Shown here: positions 18,329 to 26,049 of the stretch, piece after piece
How positions within the stretch are numbered: position 1 is the stretch's first letter
Layout of the letters: every line of letters starts with the position of its first letter
Origin: Paracoccus sp. (in: a-proteobacteria)
GTDB lineage: Bacteria; Pseudomonadota; Alphaproteobacteria; Rhodobacterales; Rhodobacteraceae
Direction: 5' to 3'
Assembly: GCF_030538495.1 (NCBI RefSeq)
Contig: NZ_JAUNTW010000001.1
Span: 149,068 to 213,067, forward strand
Length of the DNA stretch: 64,000 nt
The notes under the pieces: generated by a model
What the model saw: the letters and a program-made list of their open reading frames with translations, nothing else
What the model was told of the DNA's origin: nothing
Database searches by the model: none
Program-made: the position numbers and the translations under genes

Positions 18329-18874
18329 ATGCGGCTGATGATGTTGCGCCACGCACCGGCAATGACGGGCGGGCGGCTGGCGGGGCGAACCGATGTGGAC
18401 GCCGATTGCAGCGATGCGCGCGCCTTGGCGTGGGTGGGCGCGCATGTGCGGGGGCGCGTGCTGGCCAGCCCCGCGCGGCGCTGCGTGCAGACGGCGCAGG
18501 CGATTGGCCACCCGGCAGAGGCGACCGATGCGGCGCTGTGGGAACAAAACCATGGCATTTACGAAGGTGCCACGCCCGACGCGATTCCCGATCTTGGCCC
18601 CCTGCCCGCCGCCGAACTGGCGGCATGGCGCGCGCCGGGCGGCGAGAGTTTCACCGACATGGCCGCCCGCGTCATTCCGGTTCTGCGCGGGCTGAGCGGC
18701 GACACGCTGATCGTGGCCCATGCCGGAACCGTGCGGGCGGCGCTGTCGATGGTGGTTGGCCCTGCCGCGTTGTCCTTCTCGGTTGCGCCGCTGTCGTTAA
18801 CCACGCTGCGGCGGGTCGGGGATGATTGGGCGGTTGATTATGTGAACCTGACCGCGCCTAAGGTGGCGACATGA
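18329..18874 (+). CDS. cobC: Histidine phosphatase, probable alpha-ribazole phosphatase (CobC-like)
   Basis: A 181-residue phosphoglycerate-mutase-fold phosphatase. The catalytic motif reads LRHAP (usually RHG/RHA) near residue 7, followed by SPARRCVQTAQAIG, the LWEQNHGIYEG Glu segment and the second His in LIVAHAGTVRAAL. GGGGG precedes the ATG at 18329. It overlaps cobD by ATGA, which supports a cobalamin role (nucleotide loop assembly); a general sugar-phosphate phosphatase remains possible. Confidence 0.75.
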   Translation: MRLMMLRHAPAMTGGRLAGRTDVDADCSDARALAWVGAHVRGRVLASPARRCVQTAQAIGHPAEATDAALWEQNHGIYEGATPDAIPDLGPLPAAELAAWRAPGGESFTDMAARVIPVLRGLSGDTLIVAHAGTVRAALSMVVGPAALSFSVAPLSLTTLRRVGDDWAVDYVNLTAPKVAT

Positions 18875-19773
18875 TGATTGCGGCGATTGCGCTGATTCTG
18901 GATGCGGCGATTGGCTGGCCGGATCGGGTCTATGCCCGGATCGGTCATCCGGTGACGTGGCTGGGGCGGCTGATCGCCACGCTGGACGCGCGCATGAACC
19001 AAGGTGGCGCGCGCGTGCTGCGCGGCACCATCACGGCGCTGATCGTGATTGCGGCGGCGGTGATCCCGGCGGTTGCGGTGCAGGCGTGGCTGGGGCCGTG
19101 GGTCGCGGCCGTGCTGGCCTGGCCGCTGGTCGCGGCGCGGTCGCTGCATGATCATGTGCGGGCCGTCGCGCGCCCGCTGATGGCGGGCGACCTGCCCGCC
19201 GCGCGGCACGCCACGTCGATGATCGTTGGCCGCGATGTGACCCGCGCCGATGACGCCGCGCTTGCCCGCGCCAGTATTGAAAGCCTTGCCGAAAACGCAT
19301 CCGACGGCGTGATCGCGCCGCTGTTCTGGGCGGCAGTTGCCGGGCTGCCGGGGATCGCGGCGTATAAGGCGATCAACACGATGGATTCCATGATCGGCCA
19401 CCGGACGCCCCGGCACAACGAATTTGGCCGCTTTGCCGCGCGGTTGGATGATGTCGTGAACCTGATCCCGGCGCGGCTGACTGCGCTGTTATTCGCGACT
19501 GCGGCCACGTCGCGCGCCGCCCTGCGCACGGCATGGCGGGACGCCCCGCGCCACCGTTCCCCCAATGCCGGCTGGCCCGAGGGCGCCATGGCCGGCGCGC
19601 TGAACATCCGCCTGTCGGGGCCGCGCGTCTATGCCGACCGGATCGCGCCGGAACCGTGGCTGAACGAAACCGCCCCCGATCCAACCGCCGCCAGCATCGA
19701 CCGCGCTTTGCGCATCTATCGCCGTGGGGTTGCGCTGTTCGGGGCGGTGCTGGTGGTGCTGGCGGTTCTGTGA
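18871..19773 (+). CDS. cobD: Adenosylcobinamide-phosphate synthase
   Basis: A 300-residue membrane protein of the CbiB/CobD family that attaches aminopropanol to adenosylcobyric acid in B12 synthesis. It opens with LILDAAIGWPDRVYARIGHP and has ASIESLAENASDGVIAPLFW near residue 135, INTMDSMIGHRTPRHNEFG near 170 and GWPEGAMAGALNIRL near 235, all family hallmarks. Several hydrophobic helices are present. No cobalamin riboswitch is visible upstream of the pair. Confidence 0.93.
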   Translation: MMIAAIALILDAAIGWPDRVYARIGHPVTWLGRLIATLDARMNQGGARVLRGTITALIVIAAAVIPAVAVQAWLGPWVAAVLAWPLVAARSLHDHVRAVARPLMAGDLPAARHATSMIVGRDVTRADDAALARASIESLAENASDGVIAPLFWAAVAGLPGIAAYKAINTMDSMIGHRTPRHNEFGRFAARLDDVVNLIPARLTALLFATAATSRAALRTAWRDAPRHRSPNAGWPEGAMAGALNIRLSGPRVYADRIAPEPWLNETAPDPTAASIDRALRIYRRGVALFGAVLVVLAVL

Positions 19774-19780
19774 CCCCCTC

Positions 19781-19808
19781 TTGAAACGCGGGGACGGCGG
19801 CCTTATCT
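19781..19808 (+). promoter_or_regulatory. Promoter of the 6S RNA gene
   Basis: TTGAAA (19781-19786), a 16-nt spacer and TTATCT (19803-19808) form a recognisable sigma70-type promoter starting 8 nt after the cobD stop. It predicts a transcript start near 19815-19816. Confidence 0.6.
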
Positions 19809-19815
19809 GTGTGAT

Positions 19816-19985
19816 CCGGCGGGTTTCTGCTCTGCTCGCGTGCGGCCTTTTTTCCACTGGCCTATACGTTTTCCGAGGGCGCTGGCTCTGACGTGATCCT
19901 GGTTACGTTACCTGGTGCCCACCTGATTAATCAGGCTTTCGGGAAATCTGTTGCCGCCGCGGCTGCTGCGGTTCCCGCCACTGAT
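19816..19985 (+). ncRNA. ssrS: 6S RNA (SsrS)
   Basis: A 170-nt non-coding transcript is predicted between its own promoter and a terminator. Its ends pair (GGCGGG at 19818-19823 with CCCGCC at 19974-19979), leaving a long interrupted hairpin, as in 6S RNA, which binds sigma70 RNA polymerase and mimics an open promoter. The interior contains a 14-bp palindrome CCTGATTAATCAGG (19922-19935). The gene order matches Rhodobacter sphaeroides as I recall it, where ssrS is immediately followed on the opposite strand by a salt-stress membrane protein gene. The exact mature ends are estimates. Confidence 0.75.
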
Positions 19986-20018
19986 AAACGCCCTGCGCCC
20001 GTCGCAGCGGCGTTTTTT
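19986..20018 (+). terminator. Rho-independent terminator of 6S RNA
   Basis: The stem AACGCC-CTGCG / CGCAG-c-GGCGTT (19987-20014) with loop CCCGT is followed by a run of T. It is on the plus strand, so it ends the 6S transcript. Confidence 0.8.
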
Positions 20019-20030
20019 CACGCGCGCATG

Positions 20031-20057
20031 AAAAAGGGCGACCCAAAGGCCGCCCCC
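20031..20057 (-). terminator. Terminator of the DUF481 outer-membrane protein gene
   Basis: Read on the minus strand, GGGCGGCC-ttt-GGGTCGCCC is followed by TTTTT. It lies 21 nt beyond the stop codon of the gene at 20079. Confidence 0.75.
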
Positions 20058-20078
20058 GTTCGTTTACCGATCCAAGGA

Positions 20079-20963
20079 TCAGAAGCCGTAAACCACAGCC
20101 ACGCCCAGCGTGTTGTTGGTGCGGGTTGCACGGTTTTCAACATATTCGGTTTTATAGCTGACGCGGGTGGCCAGCTGGTCCGACATGCGGAAGTTCACGC
20201 CGAATTCGTTGGTGTAACGGTTGTCGCTGTCTTTCGACGCCAACAGGTCGGTGTCGTTGGTCACGAACACGTTTTCGTTGAAGCGGTGATACAGACGCGA
20301 CGACGCGATGTAAGCGATTTCGGTGTTCGAACGGTCACCGGTGGTCGCTGCATATTGCGCGCCGGTTTGCTGGTAGCGAACGCCGACACCGGCCTGAACG
20401 CGCCATGCGGTGTCTTCGGTGTTCACGATGCGGTAGCCCGGACCAAAGCCCAGGAAGCCGTCGCGACGCAGGTCGGTCGGGTTGTTGGTGCCGTCAACCA
20501 GACCGTTGACTTTCAGGCTGCCCAGACCAAACGCATAGAACTGGTCGTTGAAGTAATACTGCGCGTCATAGATCGCGGTGACTTCTTGCTTGTCGCGCTC
20601 ACCGCTGTCGTTTTCGGTGAACTCGATCGACAGGCCAACGCTTTGCGCGAATTGACCTTGGTTATAGTTCACGCGGCCAGCCAGTGCGAAATCTTGGTTT
20701 TCGACGTTGCCGGTGCGGCCGGTATAGGACAGCGACATGGTGCCGAACAGGCCGGTGCGGCGGTCAGCCGGGCCGAAACGGTCACGGTCAACCGAACGGT
20801 CAAAGCTGTCGGTCACCGAATCTTCGATCCGCTTGATGTTGGTGTCCAGTGCCGAAATGCCGGTCGCGTCAGCGCCGGTCGAACGCTGAACTTGGGCCAG
20901 TGCGGGGGTGGACAGAACGGCCAGCAGGGCGGCGGTTCCGGTCAGCAGCGTAGCTTTTTTCAT
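20079..20963 (-). CDS. Salt-induced outer-membrane protein (DUF481 family)
   Basis: A 294-residue protein with signal peptide MKKATLLTGTAALLAVLSTPALA. The mature part alternates short amphipathic strands (GLFGTMSLSYTGRTGN, DFALAGRVNYNQGQF, VTAIYDAQYYFNDQFYAFG) and ends in an aromatic residue (VAVVYGF), as outer-membrane beta-barrels do. It resembles the DUF481/YdiY group and the salt-stress protein called SspA in Rhodobacter sphaeroides. The ATG at 20963 has GAGGAA upstream. It is convergent with the 6S RNA gene. Confidence 0.83.
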   Translation of the reverse strand: MKKATLLTGTAALLAVLSTPALAQVQRSTGADATGISALDTNIKRIEDSVTDSFDRSVDRDRFGPADRRTGLFGTMSLSYTGRTGNVENQDFALAGRVNYNQGQFAQSVGLSIEFTENDSGERDKQEVTAIYDAQYYFNDQFYAFGLGSLKVNGLVDGTNNPTDLRRDGFLGFGPGYRIVNTEDTAWRVQAGVGVRYQQTGAQYAATTGDRSNTEIAYIASSRLYHRFNENVFVTNDTDLLASKDSDNRYTNEFGVNFRMSDQLATRVSYKTEYVENRATRTNNTLGVAVVYGF

Positions 20964-21372
20964 CTTGTATTCCTCACGAGCTGAGTTGTGTGTTCCGGGC
21001 CATCTGCCCGAAGCATCATCTGCATCGGGATAAGTAATCGGGACCGCGCCGGGTTCAAAGGGGCGCGCAAATTTCACCTGCGAACCGCCTGCTATCGAAA
21101 ACGTGACCTGTGTGGAGATCTGGTGCAGACGGCGGTTCTTTGCCCATCTGCGCCGAGATCGCATTTTGATGGAACCGTCGCGCAATGCGGGCAAAATGCT
21201 GTTATTTAAGCGGTTTTTATCAACCTGACATCGTAAGGCGGTGATTTTCAATCGAAATATTGTGTGACACCGGCGCAATTGCCTATTTTTCAGGCAATCA
21301 CACGATCCGGCACCAGACATCAAAATGTTGCAAAATCGACACGCAGATGGCGTTTTTTGGCCGCAATCTGCG
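20964..21372. other. 409-nt intergenic region with an inverted repeat
   Basis: No credible gene is visible here. It must contain the promoter of the outer-membrane protein gene on the minus strand. It also holds a perfect 7-bp inverted repeat ATTGCCT-n7-AGGCAAT (21278-21298), loosely flanked by TGTGTGA and TCACACG, which could be a hairpin or operator. The region is less GC-rich than the genes around it. Confidence 0.5.
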
Positions 21373-21690
21373 TTACTGCGGGGAATGGTCGGCGCGCACA
21401 GGCTGGGGAATCGGGGCCGGTTGCGGTTGGGCAACCCATTGCCAGAACCGGCGACCGCCGCCGCCCGACCCGTCGGCAAGGCTCATGACCGCAATCGCGA
21501 ATTGCACGCTGGCAAAGATAATGCTGTTGAAAAACACCAACATAAACACCGCCAGCCAGCCCATATCGCTGCTGGCGATCAGGTGACGCAGTCGCGCCAC
21601 ATCCAGCACAATCAGCAATGCGGTGAAGATCATCGCCAGCACAATTCCGATCAGAACGCTGACGATATACAGACGGACAAGCTTTGGCAT
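21373..21690 (-). CDS. Small inner-membrane protein of unknown function
   Basis: A 105-residue protein with two strong transmembrane helices (LYIVSVLIGIVLAMIFTALLIV and WLAVFMLVFFNSIIFASVQFAI) and a proline-rich hydrophilic tail (QPQPAPIPQP). The ATG at 21690 follows an AGGGG site. It lies 72 nt after nusB and may be the last gene of the rib-nusB transcript. Confidence 0.7.
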   Translation of the reverse strand: MPKLVRLYIVSVLIGIVLAMIFTALLIVLDVARLRHLIASSDMGWLAVFMLVFFNSIIFASVQFAIAVMSLADGSGGGGRRFWQWVAQPQPAPIPQPVRADHSPQ

Positions 21691-21762
21691 GGCGGCACCC
21701 CTGACAGATGCCGCCAGCCTAATCATTCGCGCCGAAAAAGAAAGTGGCGAAAAAGAAAGCGG

Positions 21763-22242
21763 TCAGTTTGCCGCAAACGCATCCGGGCGCAGGTCGCGCG
21801 CGACGTGATCCAGAACCGCGTTCACGAATTTCGGTTCTTTCCCATCGGGGAAAAACGCCTGCGCCAGACGCACATATTCGGTAATCACGACCTTGACCGG
21901 GGCCTTTTCCGCCACCAATTCCGCGCCCGCCGCGCGGAACACCGCGCGCAGCACCGGATCAATGCGATCAATCGGCCAGCGGGCGACCAGCCCCCGGTCG
22001 GTCGCCTGGTCAATCCGCGACTGCCACGTCACCGCATCATCGACGATGCGGGCGAACATTTTGTGATCGGCCTCGGATGTGGGGCCGTCGCGGTCGTCGG
22101 CGTCGATGCGATACAGGTTGAATTCCTGCGTCACGCGGTCGGCGGTCTGGCCTGCGGCCTCCATCTGAAACAGAGCCTGAACGGCGTAATACCGCGCCGC
22201 GCTGCTGAGTTCGCGTTTGGTCGGTTGGGATGCGTCGGTCAT
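21763..22242 (-). CDS. nusB: Transcription antitermination protein NusB
   Basis: A 159-residue all-helical RNA-binding protein that joins NusE (S10) on boxA RNA during rRNA transcription. Recognisable segments are ARYYAVQALFQMEAAG near the start, and VLRAVFRAAGAEL and VVITEYVRLAQAFFPDGKEPKFVNAVLDHVAR near the end. It overlaps ribH as ATGA, the usual ribH-nusB arrangement. Confidence 0.95.
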   Translation of the reverse strand: MTDASQPTKRELSSAARYYAVQALFQMEAAGQTADRVTQEFNLYRIDADDRDGPTSEADHKMFARIVDDAVTWQSRIDQATDRGLVARWPIDRIDPVLRAVFRAAGAELVAEKAPVKVVITEYVRLAQAFFPDGKEPKFVNAVLDHVARDLRPDAFAAN

Positions 22243-22784
22243 GCGCGGGTCTGCCCTTCTAATTCGCCGGCCAGCCGGATCACGTCATCGGGGGTCGCGC
22301 GCAGGCTGGGCCGCGTTCCCCATTTGCGGGTCAGCGCGATCAGATGCAGCGCCGCAGCGGCCGCGCCGCCCCCTTTGTTCTGGCCGTTGGCGTCGGCGCG
22401 AACCGCCGCCTGTTCCATATTCTCCACCGTCAGGATGCCGTTGCCGATGCACACACCTTGCAGGCCCAGCAAGGTCAACCCCCGGCTGCTGTCGTTGCAC
22501 ACGGTGTCGTAATGCGTGGTTTCGCCGCGGATCACACAGCCCAAACCCACAAAGCCGTCATAATTCGCCTGACGCGCGGCAATGCCAATCGCGGTCGGGA
22601 TTTCCAACGCGCCCGGCACCTCGATCACGTCCACGGTCGCCCCGGCCTGCTGGGCAACCCCCGTCGCGCCCGCAACCAGATTGTCGGCAATATCTTTGTA
22701 ATAGGGGGCAACGACGATCAGCAACCGCACCGGCGCGTCAAAACGCGGCAAGGGCAATTCGTGATGCGCGGTGTTACTGGCCAT
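22239..22784 (-). CDS. ribH: 6,7-Dimethyl-8-ribityllumazine synthase
   Basis: A 181-residue lumazine synthase that condenses the RibB product with the pyrimidine intermediate. It shows RLLIVVAPYYKDIADNLVAGA, the EVPGALEIPTAIGIAA segment, GLGCVIRGETTHYDTVC and the catalytic-His region. It follows ribB by 3 nt and is coupled to nusB. The chain is slightly longer than usual at the C-terminus. Confidence 0.95.
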   Translation of the reverse strand: MASNTAHHELPLPRFDAPVRLLIVVAPYYKDIADNLVAGATGVAQQAGATVDVIEVPGALEIPTAIGIAARQANYDGFVGLGCVIRGETTHYDTVCNDSSRGLTLLGLQGVCIGNGILTVENMEQAAVRADANGQNKGGGAAAAALHLIALTRKWGTRPSLRATPDDVIRLAGELEGQTRA

Positions 22785-22787
22785 GAT

Positions 22788-23906
22788 TCAGTCCTTAGGG
22801 ATAGGTCGCGTGGAATGGATCGAAAGCCCGTAGGCGTCAAGCCCCACCACCGTGACAGGTGCGGAATTGGTCAGCAAGATCAGTTCCGACAGCCCCAAGG
22901 CCGACAAAATCTGTGCGCCCAGCCCGTATTGCCGCAGTTTATGCGGGGTTGCGTCGTCGGGCATGGCCAGCCGGTTGGTCAGGTCCCGGATCAGGACAAC
23001 GACGCCGCGCCCCTCATCCGCAATGGCGTGCATCGCAGCGGGCAGGTTTCCCGCCGTGTCACGCCCCACGCCCAGCACATCATGCAGCGGATCCAGCGCG
23101 TGCATCCGCACCAGCACAGGTTCCGGGGTCGAGATGTCGCCTTTGGTCAGCACGATATGTTCCGCGCCCTGCGTTTCGTCGGCAAAAATGCGCATATCCC
23201 ATTCGCCCCCATGGACCGAGGTAACAGCCCCACGCCCCCGTTCCGCAATCAGGTTATCATGCCGGCGGCGATAGGCGATCAGGTCGCTGATGGTGCCGAT
23301 CTTCAGCCCGTGTTTTTGCGCAAACTGCACCAGATCGGGCAGACGCGCCATGGTGCCGTCGTCATTCATAATCTCGCAGATCACGCCCGCCGGGTTCAGC
23401 CCGGCAAGGCGCGAAATATCGACTGCGGCCTCGGTATGGCCCGCGCGGACCAGAACGCCGCCGTCGCGCGCGCGCAGAGGAAAGACGTGGCCGGGCGTGG
23501 CAATATCGGCCGCCCCGCGCGTCGGATCAATCGCCACGCTGATGGTGCGGGCGCGGTCATGGGCGCTGATGCCGGTGGTGACGCCTTCGCGCGCCTCGAT
23601 CGACATGGTAAAGGCGGTTTCATGGCGGCTGCTGTTTTTCGGCGACATCAGCGGCAGGCCCAGCGCATCGACCCGCGCCGCCGTCATTGACAGGCAGATC
23701 AGCCCCCGCCCATGCGTCGCCATAAAGTTAATCGCATCCGGCGTCGCCATCTGCGCCGGGATCACCAGATCGCCTTCGTTTTCGCGGTCTTCGTGATCGA
23801 CCAGCACGAACATCCGCCCATTGCGGGCGTCGTCGATAATATCCTCGATCGGGGAAATGGTGCTGGCCAGATCACGCTCGACCGGACCGGGTTGTTCGTA
23901 GTGCAT
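22788..23906 (-). CDS. ribB: 3,4-Dihydroxy-2-butanone 4-phosphate synthase with degenerate GTP cyclohydrolase II domain (RibBX type)
   Basis: A 372-residue protein. The first 205 residues are an intact DHBP synthase (DDARNGRMFVLVDHEDRENEG, ATHGRGLICL, SRHETAFTMSIEAREGVTTG, HVFPLRARDGGVLVRAGHTEA). The C-terminal part aligns with GTP cyclohydrolase II but lacks the three zinc Cys and the CDCG motif (the stretch reads VRMHALDPLHDVLGVGRDT) and has lost the RQEGR loop. It should make only the ribulose-5-phosphate branch, so a separate RibA is expected elsewhere. The ATG at 23906 has AAGGGG upstream. Confidence 0.9.
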   Translation of the reverse strand: MHYEQPGPVERDLASTISPIEDIIDDARNGRMFVLVDHEDRENEGDLVIPAQMATPDAINFMATHGRGLICLSMTAARVDALGLPLMSPKNSSRHETAFTMSIEAREGVTTGISAHDRARTISVAIDPTRGAADIATPGHVFPLRARDGGVLVRAGHTEAAVDISRLAGLNPAGVICEIMNDDGTMARLPDLVQFAQKHGLKIGTISDLIAYRRRHDNLIAERGRGAVTSVHGGEWDMRIFADETQGAEHIVLTKGDISTPEPVLVRMHALDPLHDVLGVGRDTAGNLPAAMHAIADEGRGVVVLIRDLTNRLAMPDDATPHKLRQYGLGAQILSALGLSELILLTNSAPVTVVGLDAYGLSIHSTRPIPKD

Positions 23907-23954
23907 GGCGCGCCCCTTGTTTCCGGGTGGTGTAGCTGATGCGGGGGCCAAGGG

Positions 23955-24548
23955 CTAGGGGCGTTCCCATTCCGCCAACCGCGCCACATACCGCGCCAGC
24001 GTGTCGATTTCCAGGTTCACCGCGTCGCCCACGGCGGCATCGCCCCATGTTGTGACCTGTTGGGTGTGGGGGATCAGGTTCACGCCGAAGCGGGTGTCGG
24101 CCACGTCGTTTACGGTCAGGGATGTGCCGTTCAGCGCGACCGAGCCTTTGGGCGCGATAAAACGCGCCAGATCGGCAGGGGCGTCGAATGTCAGGCGCAG
24201 GCTGTCGCCTTCGGGGCGGGCGTCCACGATCTGCGCCACGCCGTCCACATGGCCGCTGACGATATGGCCGCCCAGTTCGTCGCCGACCCTCAGCGCGCGT
24301 TCCAGATTGACGCGCGACCCAACCGTCCAGCCGCCTAGGTTCGTTTTCGACAGGGTTTCGGCGGAAATATCCACGTCGAACCAATCGCCGCCCTTGGCGA
24401 CGACGGTCAGGCACACCCCGTTGCAGGCGATGGACGCGCCCAAATCCACGCCGGCCATGTCATAGCCGCAACCGATCCGTGCGCGCAGATCGCCGCGCGA
24501 TTCAATCAACTGCACCAGCCCGATGTCTGTGATAATTCCGGTGAACAT
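23955..24548 (-). CDS. ribE: Riboflavin synthase alpha subunit
   Basis: A 197-residue enzyme with the two internal lumazine-binding repeats: repeat 1 starts MFTGIITDIGLV and holds SIACNGVCLTVV, and repeat 2 holds GHIVSGHVDGVAQI and SVALNGTSLTVND. It dismutates two lumazines into riboflavin. It is the first gene of the minus-strand ribE-ribB-ribH-nusB set. The 107-nt region upstream shows no FMN-riboswitch core. Confidence 0.95.
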   Translation of the reverse strand: MFTGIITDIGLVQLIESRGDLRARIGCGYDMAGVDLGASIACNGVCLTVVAKGGDWFDVDISAETLSKTNLGGWTVGSRVNLERALRVGDELGGHIVSGHVDGVAQIVDARPEGDSLRLTFDAPADLARFIAPKGSVALNGTSLTVNDVADTRFGVNLIPHTQQVTTWGDAAVGDAVNLEIDTLARYVARLAEWERP

Positions 24549-24655
24549 GGCCGCCCCCTGTTAGCTGTGCGCGTTTGTCGCCCAGACCCGCACATGACGC
24601 AAGGGCATTGGCTTGCCCCGCGTTCTGTGCCAATGGGCGCGGAACGCAACCGCAA

Positions 24656-25975
24656 ATGGCCCGCATGACCCCGCGCAATCAACACCTTACTGGCACCGGC
24701 CGCGTCTTTTTGATGCTGCAAGGTCCGCATGGCCCGTTCTTTGACGATCTGGCGGCGGCTTTGCGTGGAACGGGGGCTGTGGTCTGGCGCTGTGCGTTCA
24801 ATGCCGGTGATGCGCATTTCTGGTCGGACGCGGCGCATCTGATCCCGGTGCAGGTGGGGCCTGCGGGCTGGCCTGCGGCTCTGAACGGGCTGCTGGATCA
24901 GCACGGCGTTACGGACATAGTTCTCTATGGCGATGCGCGCCCCATCCATGATGCCGCGCGGCAGGCGGCAGTGGCGCGGAACCTGACCCTGCATGTGCTG
25001 GAGGAAGGGTATCTGCGCCCTTATTGGATCACCTATGAACGTGGGGGGGCGAATGGACATTCGGCGTTGATGGATCTGGATCTGGGGCAGATGCAGGCGG
25101 CGCTGCGGTCGCACCGCGACGATCCGCCGCAGCCTCCGGCCAGTTGGGGCGATATGCGGCAGCACCGGTTCTATGGCGCGCTGTATCATCTGATCCTGCT
25201 GATGGGGCAACGCCGCTTTCCGCATTATCAGCGCCACCGGACCGCCCGCCTGACGACCGAGGCGTGGTTAAACCTCACCCGCCTGATTGCGGCCCCGTTT
25301 CTGTCGCTGTGGCGGCGGGTGAAATGGCTGCGAATGACAGCGCAGGCATGGCCCTATTCGCTGGTGTTGCTGCAATTGGAACATGACGCCAGCCTGCAAT
25401 GCCATTCCCGTTTTGACACAAACGCCCAGCTGATTGCCGAGGTCATCGCCAGTTTCGCCCAAAACGCCCCCAGCGATCAGCACCTGATCCTGAAGGCCCA
25501 CCCGCTTGAGGATGGCCGCGCCAAAAATGGCCGCGCGGTGCGCCACGCGGCGCAGGCGCATGGCGTGACAGGGCGCGTGCATTACCTGCCGGGGGGAAAA
25601 CTGGCGGCGGTGCTGAAACGCGCGCTGTCGGTGGTGACGGCCAATTCGACGGGGGCGCAACAGGCGCTGTGGCGGGGGATTCCGGTGCTGGCTCTGGGTC
25701 GGGCAATTTATGTCAAACCCGGCGTGGTGTCGGATCAGACGCTGGATGCGTTTTTTGCCGCGCCCCAGCAACCCAACCGCGCGGCCTATCGTGTGCTGCG
25801 CGATTTTCTGTTGCGCAGCAGTCAGGTTCCGGGCGGGTTTTATTCCGCACAGGCCCGCGATGACGCGCTGTCGCACCTGCCGGCGCTGATGTTGGCGGCG
25901 CAGGATCCCTATACGGCCTTGCTGGCCGACCCGTTGCAAGAATGCGTCTCAGATCAACAGGAAAACATTTCGTGA
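24656..25975 (+). CDS. kpsS: Capsule polysaccharide export/modification protein KpsS
   Basis: A 439-residue KpsS-like transferase. The chain shows RVFLMLQGPHGPFFDDLAAAL near the start, LHVLEEGYLRPYWITYERGG near residue 120 and HLILKAHPLEDGR followed by VTANSTGAQQALWRGIPVLALG, all typical of KpsS enzymes that add Kdo linkers to the lipid anchor of capsules. Two starts (24656, 24665) are possible and neither has a strong ribosome-binding site. It is followed by wza-like and kpsC genes, a compact capsule-export set. Confidence 0.85.
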   Translation: MARMTPRNQHLTGTGRVFLMLQGPHGPFFDDLAAALRGTGAVVWRCAFNAGDAHFWSDAAHLIPVQVGPAGWPAALNGLLDQHGVTDIVLYGDARPIHDAARQAAVARNLTLHVLEEGYLRPYWITYERGGANGHSALMDLDLGQMQAALRSHRDDPPQPPASWGDMRQHRFYGALYHLILLMGQRRFPHYQRHRTARLTTEAWLNLTRLIAAPFLSLWRRVKWLRMTAQAWPYSLVLLQLEHDASLQCHSRFDTNAQLIAEVIASFAQNAPSDQHLILKAHPLEDGRAKNGRAVRHAAQAHGVTGRVHYLPGGKLAAVLKRALSVVTANSTGAQQALWRGIPVLALGRAIYVKPGVVSDQTLDAFFAAPQQPNRAAYRVLRDFLLRSSQVPGGFYSAQARDDALSHLPALMLAAQDPYTALLADPLQECVSDQQENIS

Positions 25976-26049
25976 TGGAAACGGGCGGCGGTCGCGTTTA
26001 TGGTCGCGACCAAACAAAAAGCCCGACCGACAGACAGGAGAATCCCAAG

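Noticed and set aside
19793..20007. A longer 6S closing stem using GACGGCG/CGCCCGTC and TTATC/GATAA.
   Set aside because: Those left-hand bases belong to the predicted promoter (-10 TTATCT), so they would not be in the transcript; the pairing is probably chance.
24549..24655. Possible FMN riboswitch upstream of ribE.
   Set aside because: The gap is only 107 nt and none of the conserved RFN core segments is visible on the minus strand.
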